Shown: in pieces, positions 18,447 to 28,319 of the stretch | How the letters are laid out: each line of letters begins with the position of its first letter | Position numbering within the stretch: the stretch's first letter is position 1 | Assembly (NCBI RefSeq): GCF_025061645.1 | Contig: NZ_JANYMP010000045.1 | Location: forward strand, 1 to 64,000 | Length of the DNA stretch: 64,000 nucleotides | Source of the DNA: Umezawaea endophytica | GTDB lineage: Bacteria; Actinomycetota; Actinomycetes; Mycobacteriales; Pseudonocardiaceae | Direction: 5' to 3' | Translations under genes and position numbers: made by a program | The notes under the pieces: generated by a model | The model's database searches: none | Told to the model about the DNA's origin: nothing | The model's input: only the letters and a program-made list of their open reading frames with translations

Positions 18447-19253
18447 CGCGGCCTGCCACCAGCCGAGCACCTCGTCGGCCACCTCGGGCGCGGCGACCAG
18501 CAGCCCGTCGACCGGCAGCGGGTCCCCGTCGCCGTTGCGGTCCAGCACGGCCGCGCCGGACTCCACGGCCAGCGCCACGGCCCCGGCCACGTCCCACTCG
18601 TGGTAGCCGTGCAGCACGGCCGCGGCGGCGTGGCCCAGCGCCACCTGCGCCACGGCCAGCGCCTTCGACCCCAGCACCCGCACGCCCGTGCCCGCCGAGG
18701 CGGCGCGGGTGATGAACTCGCCCATCCCCGGCCACGGGCCGCCGCGGGTCATCTCGGTGCACACGATCGGGCTCGCGGCCTGCGCGCCCAGTCGCACGGG
18801 TGTCCCGTTGGCCCGCATGCCCCTGCCCCGCGCGGCGGCGTAGATCTGCGACCGGTACGGGTCAGCGACCACGCCGACCACCGGGCCCCAGCGGTCCACC
18901 AGCGCCAGGCTGTAGGCGCACCACGGCACCCCGGCCACGTAGTTGGCCGTCCCGTCGATCGGGTCGACGACCCACCGGAACTCGGCCTCGAAGGGCACGT
19001 CGACGTTCTCGCAGAACACCGGTATCCGCGGGAACTCCGAGGTCAGCACCCGCCGCGTGTGCCGTTCCAGCGTGTGGTCGGTGTCGGTCACCCAGTCGAA
19101 CGGCGAGTCGCCGTCGTCCGGCCGCGCACCTCGCCCGGCGGTCGCCATGATCACGTCGGAGGCGTCGTTCGCGAGGCGCCCCGCCACCTCCAGCGCGATC
19201 GACACGAGCGCGGGGTCCACGGGCTGGGCTGGCCTGGACGACAAGACGGTCAT
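18435..19253 (-). CDS. inositol monophosphatase family protein
   Basis: A 272-residue Mg-dependent phosphatase of the IMPase/FBPase/CysQ superfamily. The metal site is visible as Glu82 in FCENVD (instead of the common GEE), WVVDPIDGTANY (Asp97, Asp100) and the C-terminal HEWDVAGA motif. Actinobacterial relatives act on inositol phosphate, histidinol phosphate or PAP; the sequence does not settle which. It is convergent with the membrane-protein gene, overlapping it by 4 bp at the stop codons, and divergent from the glycosyltransferase. Confidence 0.85.
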   Translation of the reverse strand: MTVLSSRPAQPVDPALVSIALEVAGRLANDASDVIMATAGRGARPDDGDSPFDWVTDTDHTLERHTRRVLTSEFPRIPVFCENVDVPFEAEFRWVVDPIDGTANYVAGVPWCAYSLALVDRWGPVVGVVADPYRSQIYAAARGRGMRANGTPVRLGAQAASPIVCTEMTRGGPWPGMGEFITRAASAGTGVRVLGSKALAVAQVALGHAAAAVLHGYHEWDVAGAVALAVESGAAVLDRNGDGDPLPVDGLLVAAPEVADEVLGWWQAALGA

Positions 19254-19407
19254 GCCGAGCTAGTTTCGACCTCGCGGGTGGCCGACACACGTCCACCAGG
19301 TGGCCGTCCGACGATCACCTGGTCAACGGTGTCCGCGTCGGGAGACGTTCGGGTGGCGTTCCACGCCGTGTCACGCCCTGGTGGTGTTGGCCCGCCACGG
19401 TGGGCCC

Positions 19408-20508
19408 GTGCGCGTCGCGATCGTCACCGAGAGCTTCCTGCCCCGCGTCAACGGGGTCACCAACTCCGTCCTCCGCGTCCTGGAGAACCTGCCCGGTCCG
19501 GCGCTGGTGATCGCGCCGGGAGCGGGTGACGACGACCACCGGGGGACGCCCGTCGTGCGGGTCCCCTCGGTCGACCTGCCGCGGGTCAGCTCCCTGCCGG
19601 TCGGGGTGCCCACCCGCAGGGTGCTGACCGCGCTGGAGGGGTTCCGGCCGGACGTGGTGCACCTGGCCTCGCCGTTCGTGCTGGGGGCGAGGGGGTTGCA
19701 GGCGGCCCGTCGGCTGGGGCTGCCGACCGTCGCCGTCTACCAGACGGACGTGGCCGGGTTCGCGGGCAGCTACGGGCTGGGGATCACGGCTCGGGCCGCG
19801 TGGAGGTGGACGCGGCGGCTGCACTCGCTGGCCGACCGGACGCTGGCGCCGTCGACCTGGGCGGTGGAGGCGCTGGAGGCGCACGGGGTGCCGCGGGTGC
19901 ACCGGTGGGGGCGCGGGGTGGACGTGGAGCTGTTCCGGCCGTCGCGGCGCGACCACGGGCTGCGGAGGTCGCTCGCCCCGGAGGGGGAGCTGCTGGTCGG
20001 GTACGTGGGGAGGCTGTCCCCGGAGAAGGAGGTGCGGCGGCTCGCCGCGCTGAACGGGGTGCCGGGGGTCCGGGTCGTGGTCGTCGGGTGCGGTCCGGAC
20101 GAGCCGGTCCTGCGCCGGGCGCTGCCGGGGGCGGCGTTCCTCGGGTTCCGCTCCGGGGAGGACCTCGCCGCCGCGTACGCGAGCCTGGACGTCTTCGTCC
20201 ACACCGGGCCGCACGAGACGTTCTGCCAGGCCGTCCAGGAGGCGCTCGCCAGCGGGGTGCCGGTGCTGGCGCCGGACGCGGGCGGACCGCGCGACCTGGT
20301 CGAGACGGGGGTGACCGGGTACCTGCTGGCCGATTTCGACGCGGAGCTGCGGGACCGGGTCGAGCTGCTGCGCGAGCCGGGGCGGCGAGCCCGGTTCGGC
20401 GAGGCCGGGCGGCGGGCCGTGCTGGGGAGGACCTGGCCGGTGCTGTGCCGGGAGCTGATCGGGCACTACGAGGCCGTGGCGGGGGTGGAGGCGCGCCGGG
20501 CGGCGTGA
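19408..20508 (+). CDS. GT4 glycosyltransferase (MgtA/PimB-like mannosyltransferase)
   Basis: A 366-residue GT-B fold glycosyltransferase of family 4. The N-terminal domain begins [20 protein letters not shown]. The C-terminal nucleotide-sugar site has GRLSPEKEV, and the E-x7-E motif is in [12 protein letters not shown]. It resembles mycobacterial MgtA (Rv0557), an alpha-mannosyltransferase of glycolipid/lipomannan synthesis. The neighbourhood matches too, because mgtA precedes menG there. The GTG at 19408 is the likely start; GTG codons at 19381 and 19384 are alternatives. The exact acceptor is inference. Confidence 0.85.
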   Translation: MRVAIVTESFLPRVNGVTNSVLRVLENLPGPALVIAPGAGDDDHRGTPVVRVPSVDLPRVSSLPVGVPTRRVLTALEGFRPDVVHLASPFVLGARGLQAARRLGLPTVAVYQTDVAGFAGSYGLGITARAAWRWTRRLHSLADRTLAPSTWAVEALEAHGVPRVHRWGRGVDVELFRPSRRDHGLRRSLAPEGELLVGYVGRLSPEKEVRRLAALNGVPGVRVVVVGCGPDEPVLRRALPGAAFLGFRSGEDLAAAYASLDVFVHTGPHETFCQAVQEALASGVPVLAPDAGGPRDLVETGVTGYLLADFDAELRDRVELLREPGRRARFGEAGRRAVLGRTWPVLCRELIGHYEAVAGVEARRAA

Positions 20509-20559
20509 GGCGCCGGAGTCGGGAGCCCCGCCCAAGGGGCGGTCACATAGTCTTCAGGC

Positions 20560-21249
20560 ATGTCGCGAGCAGGTCTGGACAAGAACCCGCGCGAAGTGGC
20601 CGAGATGTTCGACGGCGTGGCCAAGGGGTACGACCGCACGAACTCGGTGATGACACTCGGGTTCGACCGCCGCTGGCGGGAGTGGAGCCGTCGGGTGCTC
20701 GACGCGCAGCCCGGTGAGAAGGTGCTCGACCTCGCCGCGGGCACCGCGGTGTCCACGGTGGAGTACGCCGCGTCCGGCGCCTGGTGCGTCGCGGCCGACT
20801 TCTCGCTGGGCATGTTGCAGGGCGGCAGGCACCGGCGGGTGCCGAAGGTCGCGGCCGACGCGCTGCACCTGCCCTTCGCCGACGGTGTGTTCGACGCCGC
20901 CACGGTCTCGTTCGGGCTGCGGAACTTCAACGACACCGTCGCCGCGCTGCGCGAGATGGCCCGTGTCGTCCGGCCCGGCGGGCGGTTGGTCGTCTGCGAG
21001 GTGTCGACGCCCACGTTCCGGCCGTTCCGGTTCGTCTACATGCGGTACCTCCTGCGCCTGCTGCCGCTGATCGGGCGGGTCGTGTCGTCCAACCCGGCGG
21101 CCTACCAGTACCTCGCCGAGTCCATGCGCGCCTGGCCTGACCAGCGCGCCCTCGGTGAGCTGGTGTCCGAGGCGGGCTGGGAGGACGTGGCCTGGTTCAA
21201 CCTGACCGGGGGCATGGTCGCGCTGCACCGGGCCACCAAGCCCGAGTGA
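20560..21249 (+). CDS. menG: demethylmenaquinone methyltransferase
   Basis: A 229-residue SAM-dependent UbiE/MenG methyltransferase performing the last methylation of menaquinone synthesis. It has [21 protein letters not shown] near the N-terminus, SAM motif [17 protein letters not shown], and the family motif [10 protein letters not shown], followed by [11 protein letters not shown]. It lies between the GT4 gene and menJ, the order also found in mycobacteria. Confidence 0.96.
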   Translation: MSRAGLDKNPREVAEMFDGVAKGYDRTNSVMTLGFDRRWREWSRRVLDAQPGEKVLDLAAGTAVSTVEYAASGAWCVAADFSLGMLQGGRHRRVPKVAADALHLPFADGVFDAATVSFGLRNFNDTVAALREMARVVRPGGRLVVCEVSTPTFRPFRFVYMRYLLRLLPLIGRVVSSNPAAYQYLAESMRAWPDQRALGELVSEAGWEDVAWFNLTGGMVALHRATKPE

Positions 21250-21282
21250 CTCTCAGCAGGTCGCGGCTAGACTCACAGGAGT

Positions 21283-21300
21283 TTGTGAACTGATGCACAA
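21283..21300. promoter_or_regulatory. Rex-box-like operator in the menJ leader
   Basis: TTGTGAACTGATGCACAA matches the Rex box TTGTGAA-N4-TTCACAA at 13 of 14 defined bases. It lies between a TAGACT -10 candidate (21268-21273) and the menJ ATG at 21311, and overlaps the start of the Shine-Dalgarno. Binding here would repress menJ when NADH is low. Confidence 0.6.
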
Positions 21301-21310
21301 GGAGTCGGGG

Positions 21311-22606
21311 ATGACTACTCCCAGCCGCCGGCAGGCAGGCGAGGACGCCGAGGTGATCGTGGTCGGTGCGGGGCCCGCGGGCTCCACCGCCGCGACCTAC
21401 CTGGCACGCGCGGGCCTGGACGTGCTGCTGCTGGAGAAGAGCAGCTTCCCCCGCGAGAAGGTCTGCGGGGACGGACTGACGCCCCGCGGCGTGAAGCAGT
21501 TGATCGACCTCGGGATCGACACCCGCGAAGAGGCGGGCTGGCTGCACAACAAGGGCCTGCGCGTCGTCGGCGGCGGCGTGACGATGGAGCTGGACTGGCC
21601 GGACCTGGCCACGTTCCCGCCGTACGGCGTGGTGCGGCCCCGGCAGGACTTCGACGAGATGCTGGCGAACACGGCCAAGGCGGCCGGTGCGCGGCTCCAG
21701 GAGCTGACCACGGTCACCGGCGCCGTCAAGGACGAGCGCACGGGGCGGGTCGTCGGCGTCACGGCGAAGATCGGCCCGGAGAAGACGCCGGTCACCTACC
21801 GCGCGCCGCTCGTGCTGGCGTGCGACGGCGTGAGCGCGCGGCTGGCGTTGAGCGCGGGCATCGAGAAGCGCGACGACCGGCCGATGGGCGTCGCGGTGCG
21901 CCGCTACTACGCGAGCCCGCGCACCAAGGACGACTACCTCGAATCGCACCTGGAGCTGTGGGACCGCAGCGACCCGGCGAACCCCCAGTTGCTGCCCGGC
22001 TACGGCTGGATCTTCGGCATGGGCGACGGCAGCGTGAACGTCGGCCTCGGCATCCTCAGCACGTCGAAGGCGTACGGCACGACGGACTACCGGGCGCTGC
22101 TGAAGAGCTGGCTCGACGGCACGCCCGAGGAGTGGGGCTTCCGCGAGGAGAACGCCACCAGCAAGATCGGCGGCGCCGCGCTCCCCATGGGCTTCAACCG
22201 CAAGCCGCACTACAGCAACGGCCTGCTGCTCGTCGGTGACGCGGGCGGCATGGTGAACCCGTTCAACGGCGAGGGCATCGGCTACGCGATGGAGTCGGCC
22301 CGGATCGCGGCCGAGACCGTCGTGCAGGCGCTCGCCCGCCCCGCCGGGCTGAGCCGCGAGCACGCGCTCGCGGGCTACCCGGCGCGCATCGAGCAGTCGC
22401 TCGGCAGCTACTACCGGCTGGGCAACATCTTCAGCAAGCTGATCGGGAACCCGACGATCATGCGCACGGCCACCAAGTACGGCATGCCGCGCAAGACGTT
22501 GATGAAGCTCGTGCTGAAGCTCCTCGCGGGCCTGTACGACCCGAAGGACGGCGACTCGTTCGACCGCATCATCACGGCGGCCACGAAGCTCGCGCCGAGC
22601 GCGTAG
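21311..22606 (+). CDS. menJ: menaquinone reductase (geranylgeranyl reductase family)
   Basis: A 431-residue FAD enzyme of the geranylgeranyl reductase family. It resembles mycobacterial MenJ (Rv0561c), which saturates one isoprene unit of menaquinone. Features are the N-terminal dinucleotide-binding VVGAGPAGSTAA, the KVCGDGLTPRGV segment, the mid-protein GYGWIFGMGDG, and LLVGDAGGMVNPFNGEGIGYA. The ATG at 21311 has an AAGGAG site about 7-10 bases upstream; the longer open frame from 21293 is unlikely. It is followed by a strong hairpin terminator. Confidence 0.92.
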   Translation: MTTPSRRQAGEDAEVIVVGAGPAGSTAATYLARAGLDVLLLEKSSFPREKVCGDGLTPRGVKQLIDLGIDTREEAGWLHNKGLRVVGGGVTMELDWPDLATFPPYGVVRPRQDFDEMLANTAKAAGARLQELTTVTGAVKDERTGRVVGVTAKIGPEKTPVTYRAPLVLACDGVSARLALSAGIEKRDDRPMGVAVRRYYASPRTKDDYLESHLELWDRSDPANPQLLPGYGWIFGMGDGSVNVGLGILSTSKAYGTTDYRALLKSWLDGTPEEWGFREENATSKIGGAALPMGFNRKPHYSNGLLLVGDAGGMVNPFNGEGIGYAMESARIAAETVVQALARPAGLSREHALAGYPARIEQSLGSYYRLGNIFSKLIGNPTIMRTATKYGMPRKTLMKLVLKLLAGLYDPKDGDSFDRIITAATKLAPSA

Positions 22607-22618
22607 CACTGGGAGTAG

Positions 22619-22650
22619 AAGGGCCGGACCGGAGCACCGGTCCGGCCCTT
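22619..22650 (+). terminator. intrinsic terminator after menJ
   Basis: A perfect 14-bp stem (AAGGGCCGGACCGG and complement) with an AGCA loop starts 12 bases after the menJ stop and is followed by CGTTCT. It separates menJ from the nuo leader. Confidence 0.85.
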
Positions 22651-22733
22651 CGTTCTGTGCACGCGGTTTTCTCGTGCTGTTCACCTGGGCTTTTGTGGTG
22701 AACGCCGGGGAAATCGCCGCTGAATAGCTCGAA

Positions 22734-22771
22734 GTTAGGTGATCCTAAGTTGTAACTTAGGTCTACCTAAC
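22734..22771. promoter_or_regulatory. iron-box-like inverted repeat (DtxR/IdeR type)
   Basis: Two 16-base arms, GTTAGGTGATCCTAAG and CTTAGGTCTACCTAAC, are inverted around a TTGTAA centre; 14 of 16 arm bases pair. Each arm is itself a TTAGG-N4-CCTAA palindrome, the core of the actinobacterial iron box. It lies about 320-355 bp upstream of nuoA. The site identity rests on consensus resemblance only. Confidence 0.5.
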
Positions 22772-22924
22772 AAACGGAATGGCGTCACCCGTGTGCAGCA
22801 GTCATTCCGCGTACTCCGCGACGTCGGCCGCCCCGGTGTCTCAAGAGGTCTCCAGGCCCAGGTCAGGGCCCTGCGAGGGGGTGCCTGTGGCACCTCTGTG
22901 TGACGTTCTACACTGGCCGACGGT

Positions 22925-22944
22925 CTTGTGAATCACTTCACAAG
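22925..22944. promoter_or_regulatory. Rex operator 1 (nuo)
   Basis: CTTGTGAATCACTTCACAAG is a perfect match to the Rex box TTGTGAA-N4-TTCACAA, extended by one base pair each side. It lies directly downstream of the TACACT -10 candidate, the position expected for a repressor. Rex senses NADH/NAD+, and nuo operons of Streptomyces are known Rex targets. Confidence 0.88.
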
Positions 22945-22956
22945 TCCCTGGCCCTG

Positions 22957-22976
22957 CTTGTGAACTGTTTCACAAG
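22957..22976. promoter_or_regulatory. Rex operator 2 (nuo)
   Basis: CTTGTGAACTGTTTCACAAG is a second perfect Rex box. It is 32 bp from the first (about three helical turns), so two Rex dimers could bind the same face of the DNA. Confidence 0.88.
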
Positions 22977-23089
22977 CTGGCCTCGGATTGTTAGGCGTGC
23001 CTTACCGGCAAGTCGGGCAAGAACACCCCTTAGGGTGCGGATCGGTCAGCGGTCGCAAGGTCGCGACAGCGAGGAAAGGACGACGGAGA

Positions 23090-23455
23090 GTGCTTCAGCC
23101 CTACCTCCCCCTCGTATTCATGTTCCTACTTGCCGGCGCGTTCGCGTTGTTCTCGGTGACGGCCGCGCCGTACATCGGGCCGCGGCGCTACAACCGGGCC
23201 AAGCTCGACGCCTACGAGTGCGGCATCGAGCCCTCACCGGCCCCGATCGTGGGCGGTGGCCGCATGCCGGTCGCCTACTACCTGACGGCCATGCTCTTCA
23301 TCCTGTTCGACATCGAAATGGTGTTCCTCTACCCGTTCGCGGTTTCCGCGGACAAGCTCGGCATCTTCGGGCTGGTGGAGATCGCCCTGTTCGTCGCGAC
23401 AGTCGGCTTCGCGTACGCCTACGTCTGGCGTCGCGGCGGCCTCGACTGGAACTAA
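23090..23455 (+). CDS. nuoA: NADH-quinone oxidoreductase subunit A
   Basis: A 121-residue membrane subunit of complex I with three transmembrane helices. Conserved residues include the YECGIEP loop between helices 1 and 2 and FDIEMVFLYPFAV in helix 2. The GTG start at 23090 follows a GAGGAAAGGA site; longer in-frame extensions run into the regulatory region. It is the first gene of a 14-gene operon in the standard A-N order. Confidence 0.96.
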   Translation: MLQPYLPLVFMFLLAGAFALFSVTAAPYIGPRRYNRAKLDAYECGIEPSPAPIVGGGRMPVAYYLTAMLFILFDIEMVFLYPFAVSADKLGIFGLVEIALFVATVGFAYAYVWRRGGLDWN

Positions 23456-23476
23456 GCACCGGGGAAGGCGACAGTC

Positions 23477-24028
23477 ATGGGCCTCGAGGAGAAGCTCCCG
23501 AACGGCATCCTGCTGACCAGCGTGGAGAAGCTGGTCAACTGGACCCGCAAGTCCTCGCTGTGGCCTGCCACCTTCGGGCTGGCCTGCTGCGCGATCGAGA
23601 TGATGACGACGGGTGGGCCGCGCTACGACCTCGCCCGCTTCGGCATGGAGGTCTTCCGGGCCTCGCCGCGCCAGGCCGACCTGATGATCGTGGCGGGTCG
23701 CGTGACCAACAAGATGGCGCCGGTGCTGCGGCAGATCTACGACCAGATGCCGGAGCCCCGCTGGGTGCTCGCGATGGGCGTCTGCGCGTCGACCGGCGGC
23801 ATGTTCAACAACTACGCCGTCGTGCAGGGCGTGGATCACGTGGTCCCGGTCGACATGTACCTGCCGGGCTGCCCGCCGCGGCCGGAGATGCTGATCGACG
23901 CGATCCTCAAGATCCACGCCAAGATCATGGACGAACCGCTGGGCGCCGCCCGCGCCGCCGCGCTCCTGGAGAGCGGCTACGCCACGGACCTCATGCCGTC
24001 GTCCGAGCGTTTCGCGAAGAAGAAGTGA
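23477..24028 (+). CDS. nuoB: NADH-quinone oxidoreductase subunit B
   Basis: A 183-residue peripheral subunit holding the terminal 4Fe-4S cluster N2, which passes electrons to quinone. The four ligands are visible: Cys37 and Cys38 (ACCAIEMM), Cys103 (GVCASTGG) and Cys132 (PGCPPRPE). It has a normal length with a short lysine-ending tail. It starts 21 bp after nuoA. Confidence 0.97.
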   Translation: MGLEEKLPNGILLTSVEKLVNWTRKSSLWPATFGLACCAIEMMTTGGPRYDLARFGMEVFRASPRQADLMIVAGRVTNKMAPVLRQIYDQMPEPRWVLAMGVCASTGGMFNNYAVVQGVDHVVPVDMYLPGCPPRPEMLIDAILKIHAKIMDEPLGAARAAALLESGYATDLMPSSERFAKKK

Positions 24029-24035
24029 GCAGGCG

Positions 24036-24788
24036 ATGAGGGAGCCAGGGGAAGAGAACTCCAGCGCGCAGCGACCCGCGGAGGACGGCTTGGAGCCGAC
24101 CGCCGTGGCGCCCGCGGAGCCGAAGGCGCCGCTGGAGACCGGCAAGGCGCGCAAGGGCATGTTCGGCGTCACGGGCACCGGTGACACGTCGGGCTTCGGC
24201 GGACTCCGCCTGCCCGCGTACGTCGCGGCCCCCGCCGAGCGGCCCTACGGCGGCTGGTTCGACGAGTTCGTCGACGAGCTGCTCGGCGCCATGCGGGAGA
24301 AGGACATCCCGGCCGACGTGATCCAGCAGGTCACGATCGACCGCGGCGAGATCACCCTGTACGTCCGCCGCGAAGAGCTGGTCGCCCTGTGCGCCGTGCT
24401 CCGCAACGACCCCGCCCTGCGCTTCGAGCTGTGCAGCTCGGTGTCGGGCGTGGACTACGGCGCGGACGTCGCGGGCCGCCTGCACTCCGTCTACCACCTG
24501 ACCTCGATGACCTACCGGCGGCGCATCCGCCTGGAGGTCTCGGTCGACGTGGACGACGCGCACATCCCCAGCGTGGTGTCGGTGTACCCGACCGCGGACT
24601 GGCAGGAGCGCGAGGCGTGGGACATGTTCGGGATCGTCTACGACGGCCACCCCGGTCTCACCCGCATCCTCATGCCGGACGACTGGGACGGGCACCCCCA
24701 GCGCAAGGACTACCCGCTCGGCGGGATCCCGGTGGAGTACAAGGGCGCGGAGATTCCCCCGCCAGACCAGAGGCGGTCTTACTCGTGA
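24036..24788 (+). CDS. nuoC: NADH-quinone oxidoreductase subunit C
   Basis: The 250-residue 30-kDa peripheral-arm subunit. The first 50 residues are a low-complexity, probably disordered Glu/Ala/Pro segment. The core domain carries the 30-kDa signature [18 protein letters not shown] and [13 protein letters not shown] near the C-terminus. It is separate from nuoD (not fused as in E. coli); its TGA overlaps the nuoD GTG. Confidence 0.95.
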   Translation: MREPGEENSSAQRPAEDGLEPTAVAPAEPKAPLETGKARKGMFGVTGTGDTSGFGGLRLPAYVAAPAERPYGGWFDEFVDELLGAMREKDIPADVIQQVTIDRGEITLYVRREELVALCAVLRNDPALRFELCSSVSGVDYGADVAGRLHSVYHLTSMTYRRRIRLEVSVDVDDAHIPSVVSVYPTADWQEREAWDMFGIVYDGHPGLTRILMPDDWDGHPQRKDYPLGGIPVEYKGAEIPPPDQRRSYS

Positions 24789-26287
24789 GCAGCGAAAACC
24801 AGGCGAACGCGGCGGACAAGGCGTACGAGGAGTCCCTCGGCGGCGGGACCCGCACCGAGTCGGTCTCCGACGCGTCGACCGGCACGGACACGAGCGCCGC
24901 GGGCAGCGACAGCCGCGACGCCGACGCGCGGGCCGGTGACGCGCGCGCCGACGAGGCCTCGACGATCGCCGCGGGCCCGTCCGTCGACGTCGCCGACTCC
25001 CGCCAGACCACCGAGGGCACCGTCTACACGGTGACCGGCGGCGACTGGGACGAGGTGCTCGCCGACGCGGCGGGTGACGAGCGCATCGTCATGAACCTCG
25101 GCCCGCAGCACCCGTCGACGCACGGCGTGCTCCGCCTGGTGCTGGAGCTGGAGGGCGAGTCGGTCACGCAGGCCCGGTCCGTCATCGGCTACCTGCACAC
25201 CGGCATCGAGAAGAACCTGGAGTACCGCAACTGGACCCAGGGCGTCACGTTCGTGACGCGCATGGACTACCTGGCGCCGCTGCACAACGAGGCCGCCTAC
25301 TGCATGTCCGTGGAGAAGCTGCTCGGCGTCGAGGTGCCGCAGCGGGCCCAGGTCATCCGGGTCCTGCTGATGGAGCTCAACCGGATCAGCTCGCACCTGG
25401 TGGCGCTGGCCACCGGCGGCATGGAGCTGGGCGCGCTGACCGGCATGACCGCGGGCTTCCGCGAGCGCGAAGAGGTGCTGCACCTGCTGGAGCACCTGAC
25501 CGGCCTGCGGATGAACCACGCGTTCATCCGGCCCGGCGGTGTCGCGCAGGACCTGCCCGCGGACGCGGTCGAGAAGATCCGCTCGTTCCTGAAGATCATG
25601 GACAAGCGGCTCCCGGACTACGACAAGCTGCTCACGGGTCAGCCGATCTGGCGCAACCGCTTGGCGGGCGTGGGTTACCTGCCCGTCGACGCGTGCCTCG
25701 CGCTCGGCATCACCGGTCCGATCCTGCGGTCCGCGGGCCTCCCGTGGGACCTCCGCAAGGTCGAGCCGTACTCGGGCTACGAGACCTACGACTTCGACGT
25801 CCCCACGTCGAACGCGGCGGACAGCTTCGCGCGGTACCTGATGCGGGTCGAGGAGATCCACCAGTCGCTGCGGCTCGTCCGGCAGGCCGTCGACCGGCTG
25901 GAGCCGGGCCCGGTCATGGTCGAGGACGCCAAGATCGCGTGGCCCGCGCAGCTCACGATCGGCTCGGACGGCATGGGCAACTCGCTCGAGCACGTCCGCA
26001 AGATCATGGGCCAGTCGATGGAGTCCCTGATCCACCACTTCAAGCTGGTGACCGAGGGCTTCGACGTCCCCGCGGGCCAGGTCTACGTGCCGATCGAGTC
26101 GCCGCGCGGCGAACTCGGCTACCACGTGGTCTCCGACGGCGGCACGCGCCCGTTCCGCGTGCACGTGCGCGAACCAAGTTTCGTGAACCTCCAGTCGATG
26201 CCCGCGATGTGCGAGGGCGGCATGGTCGCCGACGTCATCGCCTCGGTGGCCTCTATCGACCCGGTGATGGGTGGTTGTGACCGATGA
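24785..26287 (+). CDS. nuoD: NADH-quinone oxidoreductase subunit D
   Basis: The 49-kDa quinone-binding subunit, 500 residues. Core motifs include [15 protein letters not shown] with the quinone-binding His, [21 protein letters not shown], and the C-terminal [10 protein letters not shown]. The first 75 or so residues, before the catalytic core, are an Asp/Ser/Thr/Ala-rich extension making the protein longer than typical NuoD. The GTG start overlaps the nuoC stop (GTGA); an internal start would remove the extension but lacks that coupling. Confidence 0.95.
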   Translation: MSSENQANAADKAYEESLGGGTRTESVSDASTGTDTSAAGSDSRDADARAGDARADEASTIAAGPSVDVADSRQTTEGTVYTVTGGDWDEVLADAAGDERIVMNLGPQHPSTHGVLRLVLELEGESVTQARSVIGYLHTGIEKNLEYRNWTQGVTFVTRMDYLAPLHNEAAYCMSVEKLLGVEVPQRAQVIRVLLMELNRISSHLVALATGGMELGALTGMTAGFREREEVLHLLEHLTGLRMNHAFIRPGGVAQDLPADAVEKIRSFLKIMDKRLPDYDKLLTGQPIWRNRLAGVGYLPVDACLALGITGPILRSAGLPWDLRKVEPYSGYETYDFDVPTSNAADSFARYLMRVEEIHQSLRLVRQAVDRLEPGPVMVEDAKIAWPAQLTIGSDGMGNSLEHVRKIMGQSMESLIHHFKLVTEGFDVPAGQVYVPIESPRGELGYHVVSDGGTRPFRVHVREPSFVNLQSMPAMCEGGMVADVIASVASIDPVMGGCDR

Positions 26288-27033
26288 CCCAGACTTCTGA
26301 ACCGTCCACCGTGGACCTCAGCGTCTTCGGTGAGGACACCGTGGCGCGGGCTCAGCAGCTCATCTCGCGCTACCCGCTGTCGCGGTCGGCGCTGCTGCCG
26401 ATGCTGCACCTCGTGCAGTCGGTCGAGGGCCACGTCAGCCAGGCGGGCATCGCGTTCTGCGCGGGCCAGCTCGACCTGACCAACGCCGAGGTCAGCGCCG
26501 TCGCGACCTTCTACACCATGTACAAGCGCCGCCCGTGCGGCGAGCACCTGGTCAGCGTGTGCACGAACACCCTGTGCGCGGCGCTGGGCGGCGACGCCAT
26601 CTTCGCCAAGCTGCGCGAGCACCTGGGCAGCGAGGGCAAGCCGCTCGGCCAGGAGGAGACCTCGGGCGAGCCGGGTACGCCGGGCTCGATCACGCTGGAG
26701 CACGCCGAGTGCCTCGCGGCCTGCGACCTCGGCCCCGTCCTCCAGGTGAACTACGAGTTCTACGACAACCAGACGCCGGACAAGGCGCTGGAGCTCGTGA
26801 CCGCGTTGCAGGCCGGGGAGAAGCCCGCGCCGACGCGTGGCGCTCCGCTCACCGACTTCCGCCAGGCCGAACTCCAGCTCGCCGGCTTCTTCGAGGGCCG
26901 CGAGTCCGACCTGGACGGCCCGTCGGCCGCCGCCGAGACGGTGCGGGGTGCCCGCATCGCCGCGGACAACGGCTGGACCGCACCGTCCATGTCGGACGAC
27001 GTCGCTTTCCCGCCCCTCCCGGAAAAGAAGTAG
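26284..27033 (+). CDS. nuoE: NADH-quinone oxidoreductase subunit E
   Basis: A 249-residue thioredoxin-like subunit carrying the 2Fe-2S cluster N1a. Ligands appear as CTNTLC and CLAAC with the family spacing. A C-terminal extension of about 70 residues ends in a lysine-rich tail. It overlaps nuoD by 4 bp. It forms the NADH-oxidising module with NuoF and NuoG. Confidence 0.95.
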   Translation: MTQTSEPSTVDLSVFGEDTVARAQQLISRYPLSRSALLPMLHLVQSVEGHVSQAGIAFCAGQLDLTNAEVSAVATFYTMYKRRPCGEHLVSVCTNTLCAALGGDAIFAKLREHLGSEGKPLGQEETSGEPGTPGSITLEHAECLAACDLGPVLQVNYEFYDNQTPDKALELVTALQAGEKPAPTRGAPLTDFRQAELQLAGFFEGRESDLDGPSAAAETVRGARIAADNGWTAPSMSDDVAFPPLPEKK

Positions 27034-27041
27034 GAGGCGTC

Positions 27042-28319
27042 GTGGTGGACAACCTGACCCCCGTGCTCACGAAGCGCTGGCTCTCGCCGCGCTCGTGGAC
27101 GCTGAAGACCTACGAGCAGTTGGAGGGGTACACCGCGCTGCGCAAGGCGCTCGGCGCGCACCCGGACCAGATCATCCAGCAGTGCAAGGACTCCGGCCTG
27201 CGCGGCCGGGGCGGCGCGGGCTTCCCCACGGGCATGAAGTGGGGCTTCATCCCGCAGGGCGACGGCAAGCCGCACTACCTCGTCATCAACGCCGACGAGG
27301 GCGAGCCGGGCACCTGCAAGGACATCCCGCTGATGATGGCGGACCCGCACTCCCTCATCGAGGGCGTCATCATCACCTCGTACGCGATCCGGGCGAACTT
27401 CGCCGCGATCTACGTGCGCGGTGAGGCGCTGCACTGCATCCGCAGGCTCAACGGTGCCGTCCAGGAGGCGTACGCCGCCGGGTACCTCGGCAAGAACATC
27501 CTGGGCAGCGGGTTCGACCTCGACGTCGTCGTGCACGCCGGAGCGGGCGCGTACATCTGCGGCGAGGAGACGGCGCTGCTCGACTCGCTGGAGGGCAAGC
27601 GCGGCCAGCCGAGGCTGAAGCCGCCGTTCCCCGCGACCGCCGGGCTCTACGCGTCGCCCACCGTGGTGAACAACGTCGAGACCATCGCCAGCGTTCCCTT
27701 CATCGTCAACGGCGGCAGCGACTGGTTCCGCACCATGGGGCGCGAGCGCTCGCCCGGCCCGAAGATCTACTCGCTGTCCGGCCACGTCACGCGGCCCGGC
27801 CAGTACGAGGCGCCGATGGGCACCACGCTGCGCGAGCTGCTGGAGCTGGCGGGCGGCATGAAGGACGGCATCCCGCTGAAGTTCTGGACGCCGGGCGGCT
27901 CGTCCACCCCGCTGTTCACCGCGGACCACCTCGACGTGCCGCTGGACTTCGAAGGCGCGGCCGAGGCCGGTTCGATGCTCGGGACGACGGCGCTGCAACT
28001 GTTCAACGAGACCGTCTCGGTCCCGTGGGCGGTCATGAAGTGGACCGAGTTCTACAAGCACGAGTCGTGCGGCAAGTGCACCCCCTGCCGCGAGGGCACG
28101 TACTGGCTGGTCCAGATCCTCCAGCGGATGGTGGCGGGCAACGGCACCGCGAGCGACATCGACACGTTGCTCGACGTCTGCGACAACATCCTCGGCCGCT
28201 CGTTCTGCGCGCTGGGTGATGGCGCGGTCAGCCCGATCACCAGTGGCATCAAGTACTTCAAGGACGAGTTCCTCGCCCTGTGCGACAAGAACTCCGCTGT
28301 GTTGGCAGGAGCCCACTGA
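27042..28319 (+). CDS. nuoF: NADH-quinone oxidoreductase subunit F
   Basis: The 425-residue flavoprotein that oxidises NADH, binding FMN and the 4Fe-4S cluster N3. NADH/FMN motifs are [13 protein letters not shown] and NADEGEPGT. Cluster ligands are [12 protein letters not shown] plus a distal Cys in SFCALGD. A TAGGAGG site precedes tandem GTG codons at 27042 and 27045; either could start translation. Its TGA overlaps the nuoG ATG. Confidence 0.97.
   Translation: MVDNLTPVLTKRWLSPRSWTLKTYEQLEGYTALRKALGAHPDQIIQQCKDSGLRGRGGAGFPTGMKWGFIPQGDGKPHYLVINADEGEPGTCKDIPLMMADPHSLIEGVIITSYAIRANFAAIYVRGEALHCIRRLNGAVQEAYAAGYLGKNILGSGFDLDVVVHAGAGAYICGEETALLDSLEGKRGQPRLKPPFPATAGLYASPTVVNNVETIASVPFIVNGGSDWFRTMGRERSPGPKIYSLSGHVTRPGQYEAPMGTTLRELLELAGGMKDGIPLKFWTPGGSSTPLFTADHLDVPLDFEGAAEAGSMLGTTALQLFNETVSVPWAVMKWTEFYKHESCGKCTPCREGTYWLVQILQRMVAGNGTASDIDTLLDVCDNILGRSFCALGDGAVSPITSGIKYFKDEFLALCDKNSAVLAGAH

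Larger units (their letters stand above)
22651..23089 (+). promoter_or_regulatory. nuo operon upstream control region
   Basis: About 440 bp without a convincing gene. It contains, in order, the iron-box-like inverted repeat, a TACACT -10 candidate at 22909-22914, two Rex boxes just downstream of that, a further TTAGG-N4-CCTTA element at 22991-23004, and a GAGGAAAGGA ribosome-binding site before the nuoA GTG. A 50-codon frame beginning at the ATG near 22779 has no ribosome-binding site and no family signal. Confidence 0.7.

Noticed and set aside
22779-22931. 50-codon frame downstream of the iron-box-like repeat
   Set aside because: It has no ribosome-binding site and runs through the Rex operator and -10 region.
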